Assembly: GCA_030062745.1 (NCBI GenBank)
Contig: CP099841.1
Coordinates: 20,463,398 to 20,527,397, forward strand
Length of the DNA: 64,000 nucleotides
From: Capitulum mitella
Lineage: Eukaryota > Arthropoda > Thecostraca > Pollicipedomorpha > Pollicipedidae
Direction: 5' to 3'
Shown one piece after another: positions 11,014 through 20,603 of the stretch. The notes beneath the pieces were generated by a model that saw only the letters and a list, made by a program, of their open reading frames with translations, searched no databases and was not told the DNA's origin. Position 1 is the stretch's first letter. Every line of letters starts with the position of its first letter. The position numbers were made by a program, and so were the translations under genes.

Positions 11014-14000
11014 TGGTGTGTTTGATCAATGTGTCATCAATCAGTCACCTTTTAATGGAAAGTGGTCAAAAGAAATAAACTGAATCATAGACGTGGTTTG
11101 AGGTACTGCTAGGATTTTCGTATCTGTGTTTTCCTTTTGGCATGGCTTGCAAGTTCATCAGGGACGACACAAAAACCAAATACGAGATAGATTACACAAA
11201 CCATGAATGGCCAAATGAGGTGAACGTTGGTCAATGGTTTACCGCGCGCAGGGTCGATTTAGTGTCTTCTCTGAGACAAATCCAGCTCAATAATATTTCA
11301 AAATATAGAGCTGTTTGCAATATCCTCTAAAATACATCGGCCAACCTATTCCAGATACGGAGAAACAAACGAAGTTTGAGCTTCTCGTGTGATTCTATAT
11401 GGCGATCAAGTACTAAAAGGTAAGATCATGAACTAACTTGATTCTGTGGTTTAGGGTGACATCCGGTCAGTTGTTTTCAAAGCATGGTTAGTCGTGCCAA
11501 ATAACTTCATCTGATACTTCATGTAGCCAGTTCCAATTGTTCTTGCTGTATTAATGCTCTTCTGAAGCCGTCGGCAGACAGCTGTTATTTTTAGTGCTTT
11601 GACCTGATCTGTTACGTCATCGGGAGATTAAGATCAACAGATGGAGCATATCTAGGACATCACTGTGATTGCCGTTTAAACTGTCGAAACTGGACCATTC
11701 TTTGTCGAGATGAACAAGGGACGAAGAAATGCCCCTCCCCTCCTCCCCAGTAATTGGTGGTTGGCGAAATATTCAAGTCAGTACCGGCTTAAATGGCCAT
11801 AGACTGAGAAGACAAATACTGTTATCCCGGCATATTTTCTATACGTGTAACAAAAAAACAAACAAACAAACAAAGGCATCACTTTCCGCGCCCACCGATC
11901 ATACTGCAACAACAGCATCAAAATTTTAACCCAGTCGTTCAAGGTCACGTCAAAAATAAAGGCACAAAGGTGACAGGGTTCATTATTCTATCTGAACTAA
12001 ACTTGCTTTTTCTCATGCACATGGCTTGCAAGACAATGTTATGTTGCAAAACGAGTCATTATGTTATCACGCCAGCATATAATACTGTTAACCTCATATT
12101 AGGTCATCGCGTGTTAAATACCTATTTCTGTGCACTTTCCAAACATGACGTCATTTTCGATCAAAAATCAACACGAGGCACAACAGTCATTTGAAAACTA
12201 CGTCAGAATTTTTTAGACAACTTCTGCAGAGCTACTGATTGATTCTGGATTGTTCAAATCGATCCAGTAGTTTTTGAGATAATACACCACGGGTTTTGCA
12301 CTCATGTGCCCTTGACTTATAAACCAAATTTGAAATATATCGGCAATGTCAATGTACTTGATACGCTTGAAGAATACAGATGATTTTCATTGAATGAAAG
12401 GCACGGTGTCTTACACTGCTCGAATGATCGTTATGTCTTACATTGCTTGAATGATCGTTATAAGAACATAACATTGCATGGCTTGACCTTGAACTGTGAC
12501 GTTACTGTCCCGGACGCAAGTTGCCTTATGTCATGAGGTAACAAGACATCGAGCTGTCAAATGAAGTTTGAATGATTTAAACACATCCTGTAGTCCAAAA
12601 GACATCTGGAGTAGGAGGGACAACATTTTTCCCTCAGTCAATGACGTTACGTTAAATACCAGTCAATGGCGTGTATGCTAGATATGGCGTGAACGCCAGA
12701 TATCGTGTGCTTCTGCCCGTTGTTGATTCCAGCACTTTCCACAAAAAAGCAAGTAAACAATGTGCTGTTCTGTAAAACCGGGGAGAAATTCCAAGTGAAG
12801 TTTAGTTTTCCCATCTGTCCCAGACTTCGCTGAGGACGCCAGGTCCCTTGAGCTATCAGTCATGATTTAAGCTCCGGGGGCACTCTGCGGTAGCTGTAAA
12901 GAAGGCCAGAAGACTAAGAAGACGTCCATGAAAGGATTCGCCCACCTGGCTGCCAGTCTCGTCGACCGGAGCTAATCCCCGCCAAACACCGGCCTCACGA
13001 CCCAAGTCCTTTTTCCACTGCCAAGTCCAAATGCCCCTATTTTAAACCAGCCAATGGCTCTCGGCGAACCCGTCCGGTCACAACTGGTCATGCCGCCATT
13101 TTGTAAACAATGGCAAACACAAGCTATTTTGATAATTCTGAAGCTGAAGTTGGTATCCTTATTTTCTTTGCCAAACAGCCAGAAATACAGCTTTCCAGCA
13201 TATAGCAATGTAATCGGGCTCAAAGTGTTGTTGCATTTCAAGCTTCATTGTTAATTTATTATTCAAATTCAATATATAGTTCAACAGTAGTTCAATATGC
13301 TAGATTTTAAGATTTCAAAGACGATATGCAACTCCAATACCGATTTCAGTTTCAAATTCCAGGTATAATTCAGTCACGTTATAGATAAAGGCCCGGTTAT
13401 AAAATATGAGATGTTATTCCGGGTTCCATGTATGCGAACTGATCGGACAACTCTATGGAAATATCTAAAAGCAGCCAAGGGTGAACCACCAAGGAAAATA
13501 ACTAGAAGCCAAGCTAGGCTTACATTTATTTGAGAAAAAGTCCTATGGTGAGGTAACTACTCCCATCCAGGTGGTACGACTCGTAGGAGATGGATGAAAC
13601 CAGTCACCTGGCACGACATGCAGCTGGATTTCGTGAGCGCGGCAGCCACGTGTAGAGCAATACGCCTTAAACTATTTTAATCGTTTAACAGCAACGCACG
13701 ATGTGAGCGACATATGAGGTGTTTATGCTGTGTTGTGCTGGTGAAAACAATGCTACAAATTGTGCGAGTCTGGGTCTTAAATTGACGCGATCAATGTGCT
13801 TCAAAATAAAAGATGCATACAAATTTTTTCCACCCTTCCGCAAAGTTACGAATTGTCGCCAAAAAGTATCCTATTTGAGTACCAAGATTTTTTTCCGGTT
13901 CTGAAATGGGCGTTACCCTCCTACTGGGTGGTATGCATTATATCCTTGCATCGACCGGGCGTTTAAACGCACTGTGCCAAGGACATTTCTCTTCTGACGA

Positions 14001-14700
14001 AGGATTACAAGTTGGGTTTGGTTATAAGCGGTCTCTGAAGATATAATTTTCTCAGGTTGAGTATTAGACATTACGTATTCAACATGATATGAAACGACAC
14101 ATATTTGGCATTATGTGCGTATTAGTATTAAAAAGTTGATAGATTATCGCCCTTGTTAAACAATGTTCTTCCGCGCCGACCATAAACCTCAGGTCAAAAA
14201 TATCCACGGGGGGGCTGTTTCGCCTTTTATCTCCCCATTTTCCAGAGCGTTGCCTGCCTTAACCGTGGTTAGTGCTACTCATCTTCTCGACATTGCATGT
14301 ACTTTCTTATTTCGACAACGAAATAATGGTTTGCTTCCGCGGCGACATGGAGACGAATCTTGTATGATAATTGCGAAATCCTGCTGCGTGACATAACATG
14401 TTCATTTCCCTGGGAGAAACCACACCTCTGGCGACACCGTATACAGGCACCTCACCCACTGCACCTGAGAATTTTGTGATTGCTGGAATCTGGGAATTTT
14501 GCGATTGATGAAGGTTGTGAAATGCTGTGTATTGCCGGTTGTTGGTCGGCGTCTGCAGCGCCTTCGGTTTGCCGTTAACGCTGGAAGCGGCGCGGCGGTG
14601 GCGGCGGCGGCGTGCAGCTACAGATTGCGGTTGGCTCAGTCCACTCGGCCGCTGGCCCATCCCCAGCCGCTGACCTCACTGACGGCGTTCAGGACAGACG
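11014..14700. other. No supported gene; intergenic upstream of the repeat-protein gene
   Basis: The stretch is AT-rich with many stops in all frames. A 27-bp tandem duplication (CTTACACTGCTCGAATGATC...) lies at 12410-12463. Short open frames at 12972-13254 on both strands carry no recognised domain. Sequence becomes GC-rich from about 14540 towards the promoter. Confidence 0.55.
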
Positions 14701-14730
14701 GCGACGGCCAGCGGCTCTCACTTCGCTCCG

Positions 14731-14742
14731 CCAGCGCGCTGG
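14731..14742. promoter_or_regulatory. Perfect 12-bp palindrome upstream of TATA box
   Basis: CCAGCGCGCTGG is a perfect dyad that lies 27-38 bases before the TATA box and 58-69 bases before the proposed start of transcription. It could be a binding site for a dimeric factor. Function is inference. Confidence 0.35.
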
Positions 14743-14768
14743 AGGCCGTCGCCGGATCAGCCAAGCCC

Positions 14769-14800
14769 TATAAATGCCGCCGACCGCGGTCCCGGGCCCA
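14769..14800 (+). promoter_or_regulatory. Core promoter: TATA box and initiator
   Basis: TATAAA is at 14769-14774. A CAGT initiator, common in arthropods, has its A at 14800, exactly 31 bases after the first T of the TATA box, which is the expected spacing. The resulting 5' leader would be 29 bases with no upstream ATG, and the first ATG is 14829, the one that begins a good signal peptide. Confidence 0.7.
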
Positions 14801-14828
14801 GTGGAGCCGGGCGGCTACGTCCGTCAAG

Positions 14829-17800
14829 ATGAGGGTCCCACGCGGCCTGCTGGCCGTGTGGCTAGTGTTACCGTTAGTCTCGCCCGATCCGCAAGCCTAC
14901 GACATCATCGTGCCAAAGATCTCAGCCCTGTACGGACCCCCCGTCGGGTACCAGGAACCTGAGAGGAAGAAGGAAGACGCAGTTCTTCCGAAGCCGACGG
15001 GCGCTGCAGCTGGTCCGTCGGTGCCAGGAGGCGAGGGTCAGCAACAGGACAAAACTGTAACTCCAGGTCAGCCCGCCAGGAGTCAAGCACCGTCTGAAGC
15101 AGCTCCGGGACAGCCAGCAAGAGGTCCAAAACCATCTGGAGTAGCCCCAAGTCAACCTGGAGTAGGCCCAAGGCCGTCTGGAGCAGTTCCAGGTCAGCCA
15201 GAAAGAGGTCCCAAACCATCTGAAGTATTTCCGGGTCAACCCGCAATAGGTCCAAAACCATCTGGAGTATTCCCAGGTCAACCTGAAGTTGGCCCAAAAC
15301 CATCTGGAGCAGCTCCAGGCCAACCCGGAGTAAGCCCAAGACCGCCATTTGGAGCAGTCCCCGGTCAACCCGGATTAGGTCCGAAACCAGCTGGAGCAGC
15401 CCCAGTCCAACCTGCAGTAGGCCAAAAACCACTTGGAGCAGCCCCAGATCAGCCAGTAAGAGGTCCCAAACCATCTGGTGTAGCACCAAGTCGACCCGAA
15501 GTAGGCCCACAACCATCTGAAGCAGTCCCAGGTCAGCCAGAAAGAGGTCCAAAACCATCTGGTGTAGCCCCAGGTCAACCCGAAGTAGGCCCAAAACCAT
15601 CTGACGCAGTCCCAGGTCAGCCAGAAAGGGGTCCACAACCACTTGGTGTAGCCCCAGGTCAACCTGTAACAGGTCCGACACCGCCTGGAGCTGCCCCTGT
15701 TGGGCCGTCCACAAGGCCAGGGGGACTGGTTGCACCCTCAGGAACTGTATCTGGTGATGTTTCTGACCAAGCACCAAGAAAAACCAAGATAAGGCCCAGG
15801 CCACGCTACAAGGACGGCACACCCACAAAAGCGAGGGTTTCCTTGGAACAAACTGGACTAGAAACGAAGCCTGGTCAGCCTGCAAAGAGTCCAAAACCAC
15901 CTGGCGACGCTACGAAGCCACTCATCCAGCCTTCAGGAGGTCCGGGCCAGACTCCAGGAGCCCCTCCTTCTGCGGGTATTGTTCCAGCCCAGCCTGTAAG
16001 GGGTGTTCCAATTACAGGAACACGTCCAGGCCGACCAGATGAGCCCGGCAGGACCGCAAAGGTTCCAAAACCAACCGGATTAGTTCCGGTTAAGCCTGCC
16101 CAGGTCAAGCAGCCAGCAAGAGAGCCAGGCCTTGCTGTTGCCCGACCTCTTCGGCCAGGCGAAGACTATCAGCAGGGCAAGGTTTCCACGCCAGCTGGAG
16201 TAGCTCCACGTCAGCCAGGTGTATCCGGTGAGCCTGCAAGAGGCTTTCCGACCACCGACGCAGCACCAGGTCAGCCCACGAGGGACCGCAAACCTACTGA
16301 AACAGCACCAGGTCGGCTTGATGTAACACCTGTGCCTTCAGGACGTCCCACACCACCGCGAGTGGGCCCTGGTCCGTCTCCATTAGGTCCTCAGCGAACG
16401 TACATTCCGCCTGGTCGTCCCGGCCAGCCCAGGAAACCTGGCCAGCCTTCAAGAGGTCCTCAGCCTACTGGACTCGCTCCGGGTGGCCCAGGTCAGCCTG
16501 GTCAGCCAGTAAGAGGTCCTAAACCAACTGCCGTGATTCCAGGCCGACCTGTTGCACCTGATGAAAGACCTAAAGCAACCGGAGTGGCTCCGGCTCGACC
16601 AGGGCAGCCCGATCAACCTGCGAGAGGCCCGACACCACTGGGAGATGCTGCCACTCCGCCTGGTCGGCCTCTTCAGCCTCCCAGGCCTCCAAAGCTAGAT
16701 GGGACCTTTCCAGCTCTTCCAAGTCCAGGCCAGTTAAGAAGAGGTCCAGAGCCGACTGGGGCAGTTCCAGGTCGTCCCGGTCGTCCAGGTCAGCCTGGTA
16801 GAGCTCCCCCGCCAACTGGAGCAGTTCCAGGCCGTCCAAGTCCAGAGCAGCCAGGAAGAGGTCCCCAGCCTACTGGAGCAGTTCCAGGTCGACCTGGTCT
16901 TCCAGGTCAACCAGGACGAGGTCCTCAGCCAACTGGAATAGTTCCAGGTCGACCTGGTCCTCCAAGTCAGCCAGGAAAAGTTCCAAAGCCAACCGCCGAA
17001 GTTCCAAGTCCTGATCGTCCAGGTCGGCCCCCAAAATATCAAAAGCCGACTGCAGCGGTTCCAGGTCCGCCAGGCCCTCCACGGCCGCCAGGAAGAGGTC
17101 CTCAGCCAACTGGGATAGTTCCAGGTCGACCTGGTCCTCCAGGTCAGCCAGGAAAAGTTCCAAAGCCAACCGCCGAAGTTCCAAGTCCCGATCGTCCAGG
17201 TCGGCCCCCAAAATATCAAAAGCCGACTGCAGCGGTTCCAGGTCCGCCAGGCCCTCCACGGCCGCCAGGAAAAGGTCCTCAGCCAACTGGAATAGTTCCA
17301 GGTCGACCCGGTCTTCCAGGCCAGCCAGGAAAAGTTCCAAAGCCAATTAGCGAAGTTCCAAGTCCCGATCGTCCAGGTCGACCCCTAAAATATCAAAAGC
17401 CGACTGCAGCGGTTCCAGGTCCGCCAGGTCCTCCACGGCCACCAGGAAGAGGCCCTCGGCCAACTGGAGCAGTTCCAGGTCGACCCGGTCTTCCAGGCCA
17501 GCCTGGAAGAGGTCCTCGGCCAACTGAAGCAGTTCCAGGTCGACCCGGTCTTCCAGGCCAGCCAGGAAGAGGTCCTCAGCCTACCGAAACAGTTCCAGGT
17601 CGACCTGGTCCTCCGGGTCAGCCAGGAAAAGGTCCACAGCCAACTGGCAAAGTTCCAGGTCGTCCCGCTCGTCCAGGTCGGCCTCCAAAATATCAAAAGC
17701 CGACTGCAGCGGTTCCAGGTCAGCCAGGTCCTTCAGGTCAGCCAGGAAGAGGTCCAAAGCCGACTGGAGCAGTTCCAGGTCGGCCCGGTCTTCCAGGACA

Positions 17801-20603
17801 GCCAGGAAAAGGACCCCAGCCAACTGGAACAGTTCCGAGTCGACCCGCTATTCCACGTCAGCCAGTAGAACGTCCACAGCCAACTGGAGCGCTTCTAGAT
17901 CGTCCCGACCGTCCACGTCAGCCTGGAAAATATCAAAAGTCAACTGAAGCAGTTCTGGATAGACCCGGTCTGCCCAGTCCGGTCACAACACTTCCAACGC
18001 CAGCTGGACCAGTGCCAAGTCGTCCGAGTCCACGCGTGCCAGGAAGAGGTTCCCAACTAACTGGAGTAGTTCCAGGTCGACCCGGTGTTCCAGGCCAGCC
18101 ACGAGGCCCTGACCCAACTGGAGTGATTCTAGGTCGTCCAAGTCCAGGTCAGCCAGGGAGAGGTCCACAGCCAGCTGAAGTAGTTCCAGGTCGACCCGGT
18201 CGTCCAGGACCTCCGGGTCAGCCAGGGAGAGGTCCACAGCCAACTGGAGTGGTTCCAGGTCGACCTGATCTCCCAGGTCAACCAGGAAGAGGTCCTGAGC
18301 CAACTGGAGTAGTTCCAGATCGTCCAAGTCCAGGTCAGCCAGGGAGAGGTCCACAGCCAGCTGAAGTAGTTCCAGGTCGACCCGGTCGTCCTGGTCGTCC
18401 TGGACCTCCGGGTCAGCCAGGGAGAGGTCCACAGCCAACTGGAGCAGTTCTAGGTCGACCCGGTCGTCCAGGACCTCCGGGTCAGCCAGGGAGAGGTCCA
18501 CAGCCAGCTAAAGTAGTTCCAGGTCGACCCGGTCGTCCCGGACCTCCGGGTCAGCCAGGGAGAGGTCCACAGCCAGCTGAAGTAGTTCCAGATCGACCCG
18601 GTCGTCCCGGACCTCCGGGTCAGCCAGGGAGAGGTCCAGAGCCAGCTGAAGTAGTTCCAGATCGACCCGGTCGACCCGGTCGTCCAGGACCTCCGGGTCA
18701 GCCAGGGAGAGGTCCACAGCCAGCTGAAGTAGTTCCAGGTCGACCCGGTCGTCCAGGACCTCCGGGTCAGCCAGGGAGAGGTCCACAGCCAGCTGCGGTA
18801 GCTCCAGGTCGGCCCGGTCGCCCCGGTCCTCCGGGTCAGCCAGGGAGAGGTCCACAACCAGCTGAAGTAGTTCCAGGTCGACCCGGTCGTCCAGGACCTC
18901 CGGGTCAGCCAGGGAGAGGTCCACAGCCAGCTGAAGTAATCCCAAGTCGTCCCGGTCGTCCCGGACCTCCGGGTCAGCCAGGGAGAGGTCCACAACCAGC
19001 TGAAGTAGTTCCAGGTCGACCCGGTCGTCCCGGACCTCCGGGTCAGCCAGGGAGAGGTCCACAGCCAGCTGAAGTAGTTCCAGGTCGACCCGGTCGTCCC
19101 GGTCGTCCTGGACCTCCGGGTCAGCCAGGGAGAGGTCCACAGCCAGCTGAAGTAGTTCCAGATCGACCCGGTCGTCCCGGTCGTCCTGGACCTCCGGGTC
19201 AGCCAGGGAGAGGTCCACAGCCAACTGGAGCAGTTCCAGGTCGACCCGGTCGTCCCGGTCGTCCTGGACCTCCGGGTCAGCCAGGGAGAGGTCCACAACC
19301 AGCTGAAGTAGTTCCAGGTCGACCCGGTCGTCCAGGACCTCCGGGTCAGCCAGGGAGAGGTCCACAGCCAGCTGAAGTAATCCCAAGTCGACCCGGTCGT
19401 CCCGGTCGTCCCGGTCGTCCTGGACCTCCGGGTCAGCCAGGGAGAGGTCCACAGCCAACTGGAGCAGTTCCAGGTCGACCCGGTCGTCCCGGACCTCCGG
19501 GTCAGCCAGGGAGAGGTCCAGAGCCAGCTGAAGTAGTTCCAGATCGACCCGGTCGTCCCGGTCGTCCTGGACCTCCGGGTCAGCCAGGGAGAGGTCCACA
19601 GCCAGCTGCGGTAGCTCCAGGTCGACCCGGTCGCCCCGGACCTCCGGGTCAGCCAGGGAGAGGTCCACAGCCAGCTGAAGTAATCCCAAGTCGTCCCGGT
19701 CGTCCCGGACCTCCGGGTCAGCCAGGGAGAGGTCCACAACCAGCTGAAGTAGTTCCAGGTCGACCCGGTCGTCCAGGACCTCCGGGTCAGCCAGGGAGAG
19801 GTCCACAGCCAACTGAAATAGTCCCAAGTCGACCCGGTCGTCCAGGACCTCCGGGTCAGCCAGGGAGAGGTCCACAACCAGCTGAAGTAGTTCCAGGTCG
19901 ACCCGGTCGTCCCGGACCTCCGGGTCAGCCAGGGAGAGGTCCACAGCCAACTGGAGCAGTTCCAGGTCGACCCAGCCGTCCCGGACCTCCGAGTCAGCCA
20001 GGGAGAGGTCCACAGCCATCTGGAGTGGTTCCAGGTCGACCTGGTCTTCCAGGTCCACCAGAGAGAGCACCTCCCTCGAGGGGCCCGTTCCGGCGACCGG
20101 ATTTTGTTCAGCCGGAGCCTGGCGGCCGGCCGGAAAGTCTGATCCGGCCGGGTCTGGGGCCCCAGCGGCCCTCGGTCGTCGAGGGGCCGCCTCTCACGCA
20201 GCTGGTGAAGCCGTCGGCACCCAGAGGGCCGGCCGGCACCCTGACGACCGGCGCCCAGAGGCTACCGTCGCCACCGGGCGTCGGTCTCCCGACGGACGGC
20301 AACGGCATCTCGCCGGTCCAGACGCCGCTCCCGGGCCTCACCATCGCAGGCCTGGCGACCTTCAAGCCCTCCAACTGTGCCTCCTCGCTGCTCTGCGTGC
20401 CCGAGGCCATGTGCAACCCGCACACCGGTTTCGTGTTCGGCGGCCTGCCGTTCGAGCCGAAGCCGTCGCCGCGGCTGCCGAAGGTGCCGTTGAGCAGCTG
20501 CACCCCACTCAAGGACGGCGCGCCTGGCACGGGTGTCTGCTGCCAGTTGCCGCACCTGGAGGACCCGTGGCCGCGCGAGAAGGAGGCACTGTTCCGGGGC
20601 TAG
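14829..20603 (+). CDS. Giant secreted Pro/Gly/Arg-rich tandem-repeat protein with C-terminal six-cysteine clip-like domain
   Basis: This is a single open frame of 1,924 codons. The frame is open upstream to 14499, but I choose ATG 14829 because it follows a well-placed TATA box and initiator and starts a signal peptide (residues 1 to about 19, MRVPRGLLAVWLVLPLVSP). Residues 78-290 are 14-residue PGQPxxGPKPSGx repeats. A looser basic region follows to about 535. Residues 535-1100 are about 20-residue units with a 59-residue super-repeat. Residues 1100-1745 are 23/26-residue units rich in GRP, GPP and GQP, collagen-like but interrupted. Residues 1850-1905 hold six cysteines, C-x5-C-x5-C-x28-C-x12-CC, like clip domains of arthropod protease homologues, but no protease domain follows. 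Likely role: extracellular matrix, cuticle, adhesive or immune scaffold; this is inference. No canonical AATAAA lies within 700 bases after the stop. Confidence 0.85.
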   Translation: MRVPRGLLAVWLVLPLVSPDPQAYDIIVPKISALYGPPVGYQEPERKKEDAVLPKPTGAAAGPSVPGGEGQQQDKTVTPGQPARSQAPSEAAPGQPARGPKPSGVAPSQPGVGPRPSGAVPGQPERGPKPSEVFPGQPAIGPKPSGVFPGQPEVGPKPSGAAPGQPGVSPRPPFGAVPGQPGLGPKPAGAAPVQPAVGQKPLGAAPDQPVRGPKPSGVAPSRPEVGPQPSEAVPGQPERGPKPSGVAPGQPEVGPKPSDAVPGQPERGPQPLGVAPGQPVTGPTPPGAAPVGPSTRPGGLVAPSGTVSGDVSDQAPRKTKIRPRPRYKDGTPTKARVSLEQTGLETKPGQPAKSPKPPGDATKPLIQPSGGPGQTPGAPPSAGIVPAQPVRGVPITGTRPGRPDEPGRTAKVPKPTGLVPVKPAQVKQPAREPGLAVARPLRPGEDYQQGKVSTPAGVAPRQPGVSGEPARGFPTTDAAPGQPTRDRKPTETAPGRLDVTPVPSGRPTPPRVGPGPSPLGPQRTYIPPGRPGQPRKPGQPSRGPQPTGLAPGGPGQPGQPVRGPKPTAVIPGRPVAPDERPKATGVAPARPGQPDQPARGPTPLGDAATPPGRPLQPPRPPKLDGTFPALPSPGQLRRGPEPTGAVPGRPGRPGQPGRAPPPTGAVPGRPSPEQPGRGPQPTGAVPGRPGLPGQPGRGPQPTGIVPGRPGPPSQPGKVPKPTAEVPSPDRPGRPPKYQKPTAAVPGPPGPPRPPGRGPQPTGIVPGRPGPPGQPGKVPKPTAEVPSPDRPGRPPKYQKPTAAVPGPPGPPRPPGKGPQPTGIVPGRPGLPGQPGKVPKPISEVPSPDRPGRPLKYQKPTAAVPGPPGPPRPPGRGPRPTGAVPGRPGLPGQPGRGPRPTEAVPGRPGLPGQPGRGPQPTETVPGRPGPPGQPGKGPQPTGKVPGRPARPGRPPKYQKPTAAVPGQPGPSGQPGRGPKPTGAVPGRPGLPGQPGKGPQPTGTVPSRPAIPRQPVERPQPTGALLDRPDRPRQPGKYQKSTEAVLDRPGLPSPVTTLPTPAGPVPSRPSPRVPGRGSQLTGVVPGRPGVPGQPRGPDPTGVILGRPSPGQPGRGPQPAEVVPGRPGRPGPPGQPGRGPQPTGVVPGRPDLPGQPGRGPEPTGVVPDRPSPGQPGRGPQPAEVVPGRPGRPGRPGPPGQPGRGPQPTGAVLGRPGRPGPPGQPGRGPQPAKVVPGRPGRPGPPGQPGRGPQPAEVVPDRPGRPGPPGQPGRGPEPAEVVPDRPGRPGRPGPPGQPGRGPQPAEVVPGRPGRPGPPGQPGRGPQPAAVAPGRPGRPGPPGQPGRGPQPAEVVPGRPGRPGPPGQPGRGPQPAEVIPSRPGRPGPPGQPGRGPQPAEVVPGRPGRPGPPGQPGRGPQPAEVVPGRPGRPGRPGPPGQPGRGPQPAEVVPDRPGRPGRPGPPGQPGRGPQPTGAVPGRPGRPGRPGPPGQPGRGPQPAEVVPGRPGRPGPPGQPGRGPQPAEVIPSRPGRPGRPGRPGPPGQPGRGPQPTGAVPGRPGRPGPPGQPGRGPEPAEVVPDRPGRPGRPGPPGQPGRGPQPAAVAPGRPGRPGPPGQPGRGPQPAEVIPSRPGRPGPPGQPGRGPQPAEVVPGRPGRPGPPGQPGRGPQPTEIVPSRPGRPGPPGQPGRGPQPAEVVPGRPGRPGPPGQPGRGPQPTGAVPGRPSRPGPPSQPGRGPQPSGVVPGRPGLPGPPERAPPSRGPFRRPDFVQPEPGGRPESLIRPGLGPQRPSVVEGPPLTQLVKPSAPRGPAGTLTTGAQRLPSPPGVGLPTDGNGISPVQTPLPGLTIAGLATFKPSNCASSLLCVPEAMCNPHTGFVFGGLPFEPKPSPRLPKVPLSSCTPLKDGAPGTGVCCQLPHLEDPWPREKEALFRG
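15061..15690 (+). repeat. Coding tandem array, zone 1: 42-bp units
   Basis: About 15 units of 14 codons follow the pattern PGQPxxGPKPSGx, with alternating hydrophobic/acidic (EV, GV) and basic (ER, AR) pairs at positions 5-6. Units are well diverged in DNA, indicating that this zone is older or less homogenised than zone 3. Confidence 0.85.
16981..17511 (+). repeat. 177-bp higher-order repeat within zone 2
   Basis: The codons for TTC CAA AGC recur at 16981, 17158 and 17335, exactly 177 bases (59 codons) apart. Each period contains PSPDRPGRPxKYQKPTAAV, a PPGPPRPPG block and a PGRPGxPGQPGKVPK block. The first two copies are nearly identical. It is the only part of the array with regularly placed tyrosine (KYQKP). 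Confidence 0.85.
18130..20062 (+). repeat. Coding tandem array, zone 3: 69/78-bp units
   Basis: About 27 units of 23 codons (PGRPGRPGPPGQPGRGPQPAEVV type) occur, many expanded by one or two extra GRP triplets to 26 or 29 codons. Unit ends vary among AEVV, AEVI, AAVA, TGAV and TEIV. Near identity of neighbouring units at DNA level suggests recent unequal crossing-over or slippage. Confidence 0.9.

Noticed and set aside
14499..14828. N-terminal extension of the giant frame from ATG 14499
   Set aside because: It would place the TATA box and initiator inside the coding sequence and bury the signal peptide; the 14829 start fits promoter spacing and secretion.
18450..19877. 475-codon minus-strand frame (WTSPWLTRRS repeats)
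   Set aside because: The same antisense effect in another phase.
15061..20062. True fibrillar collagen
   Set aside because: Gly-X-Y runs are only four to seven triplets long and are interrupted every unit by GPQPAEVV-type segments; there is no C-propeptide.
18508..20070. 520-codon minus-strand frame (DLSLADPEV repeats)
   Set aside because: Antisense of the tandem array; open only because repeat units are multiples of three.
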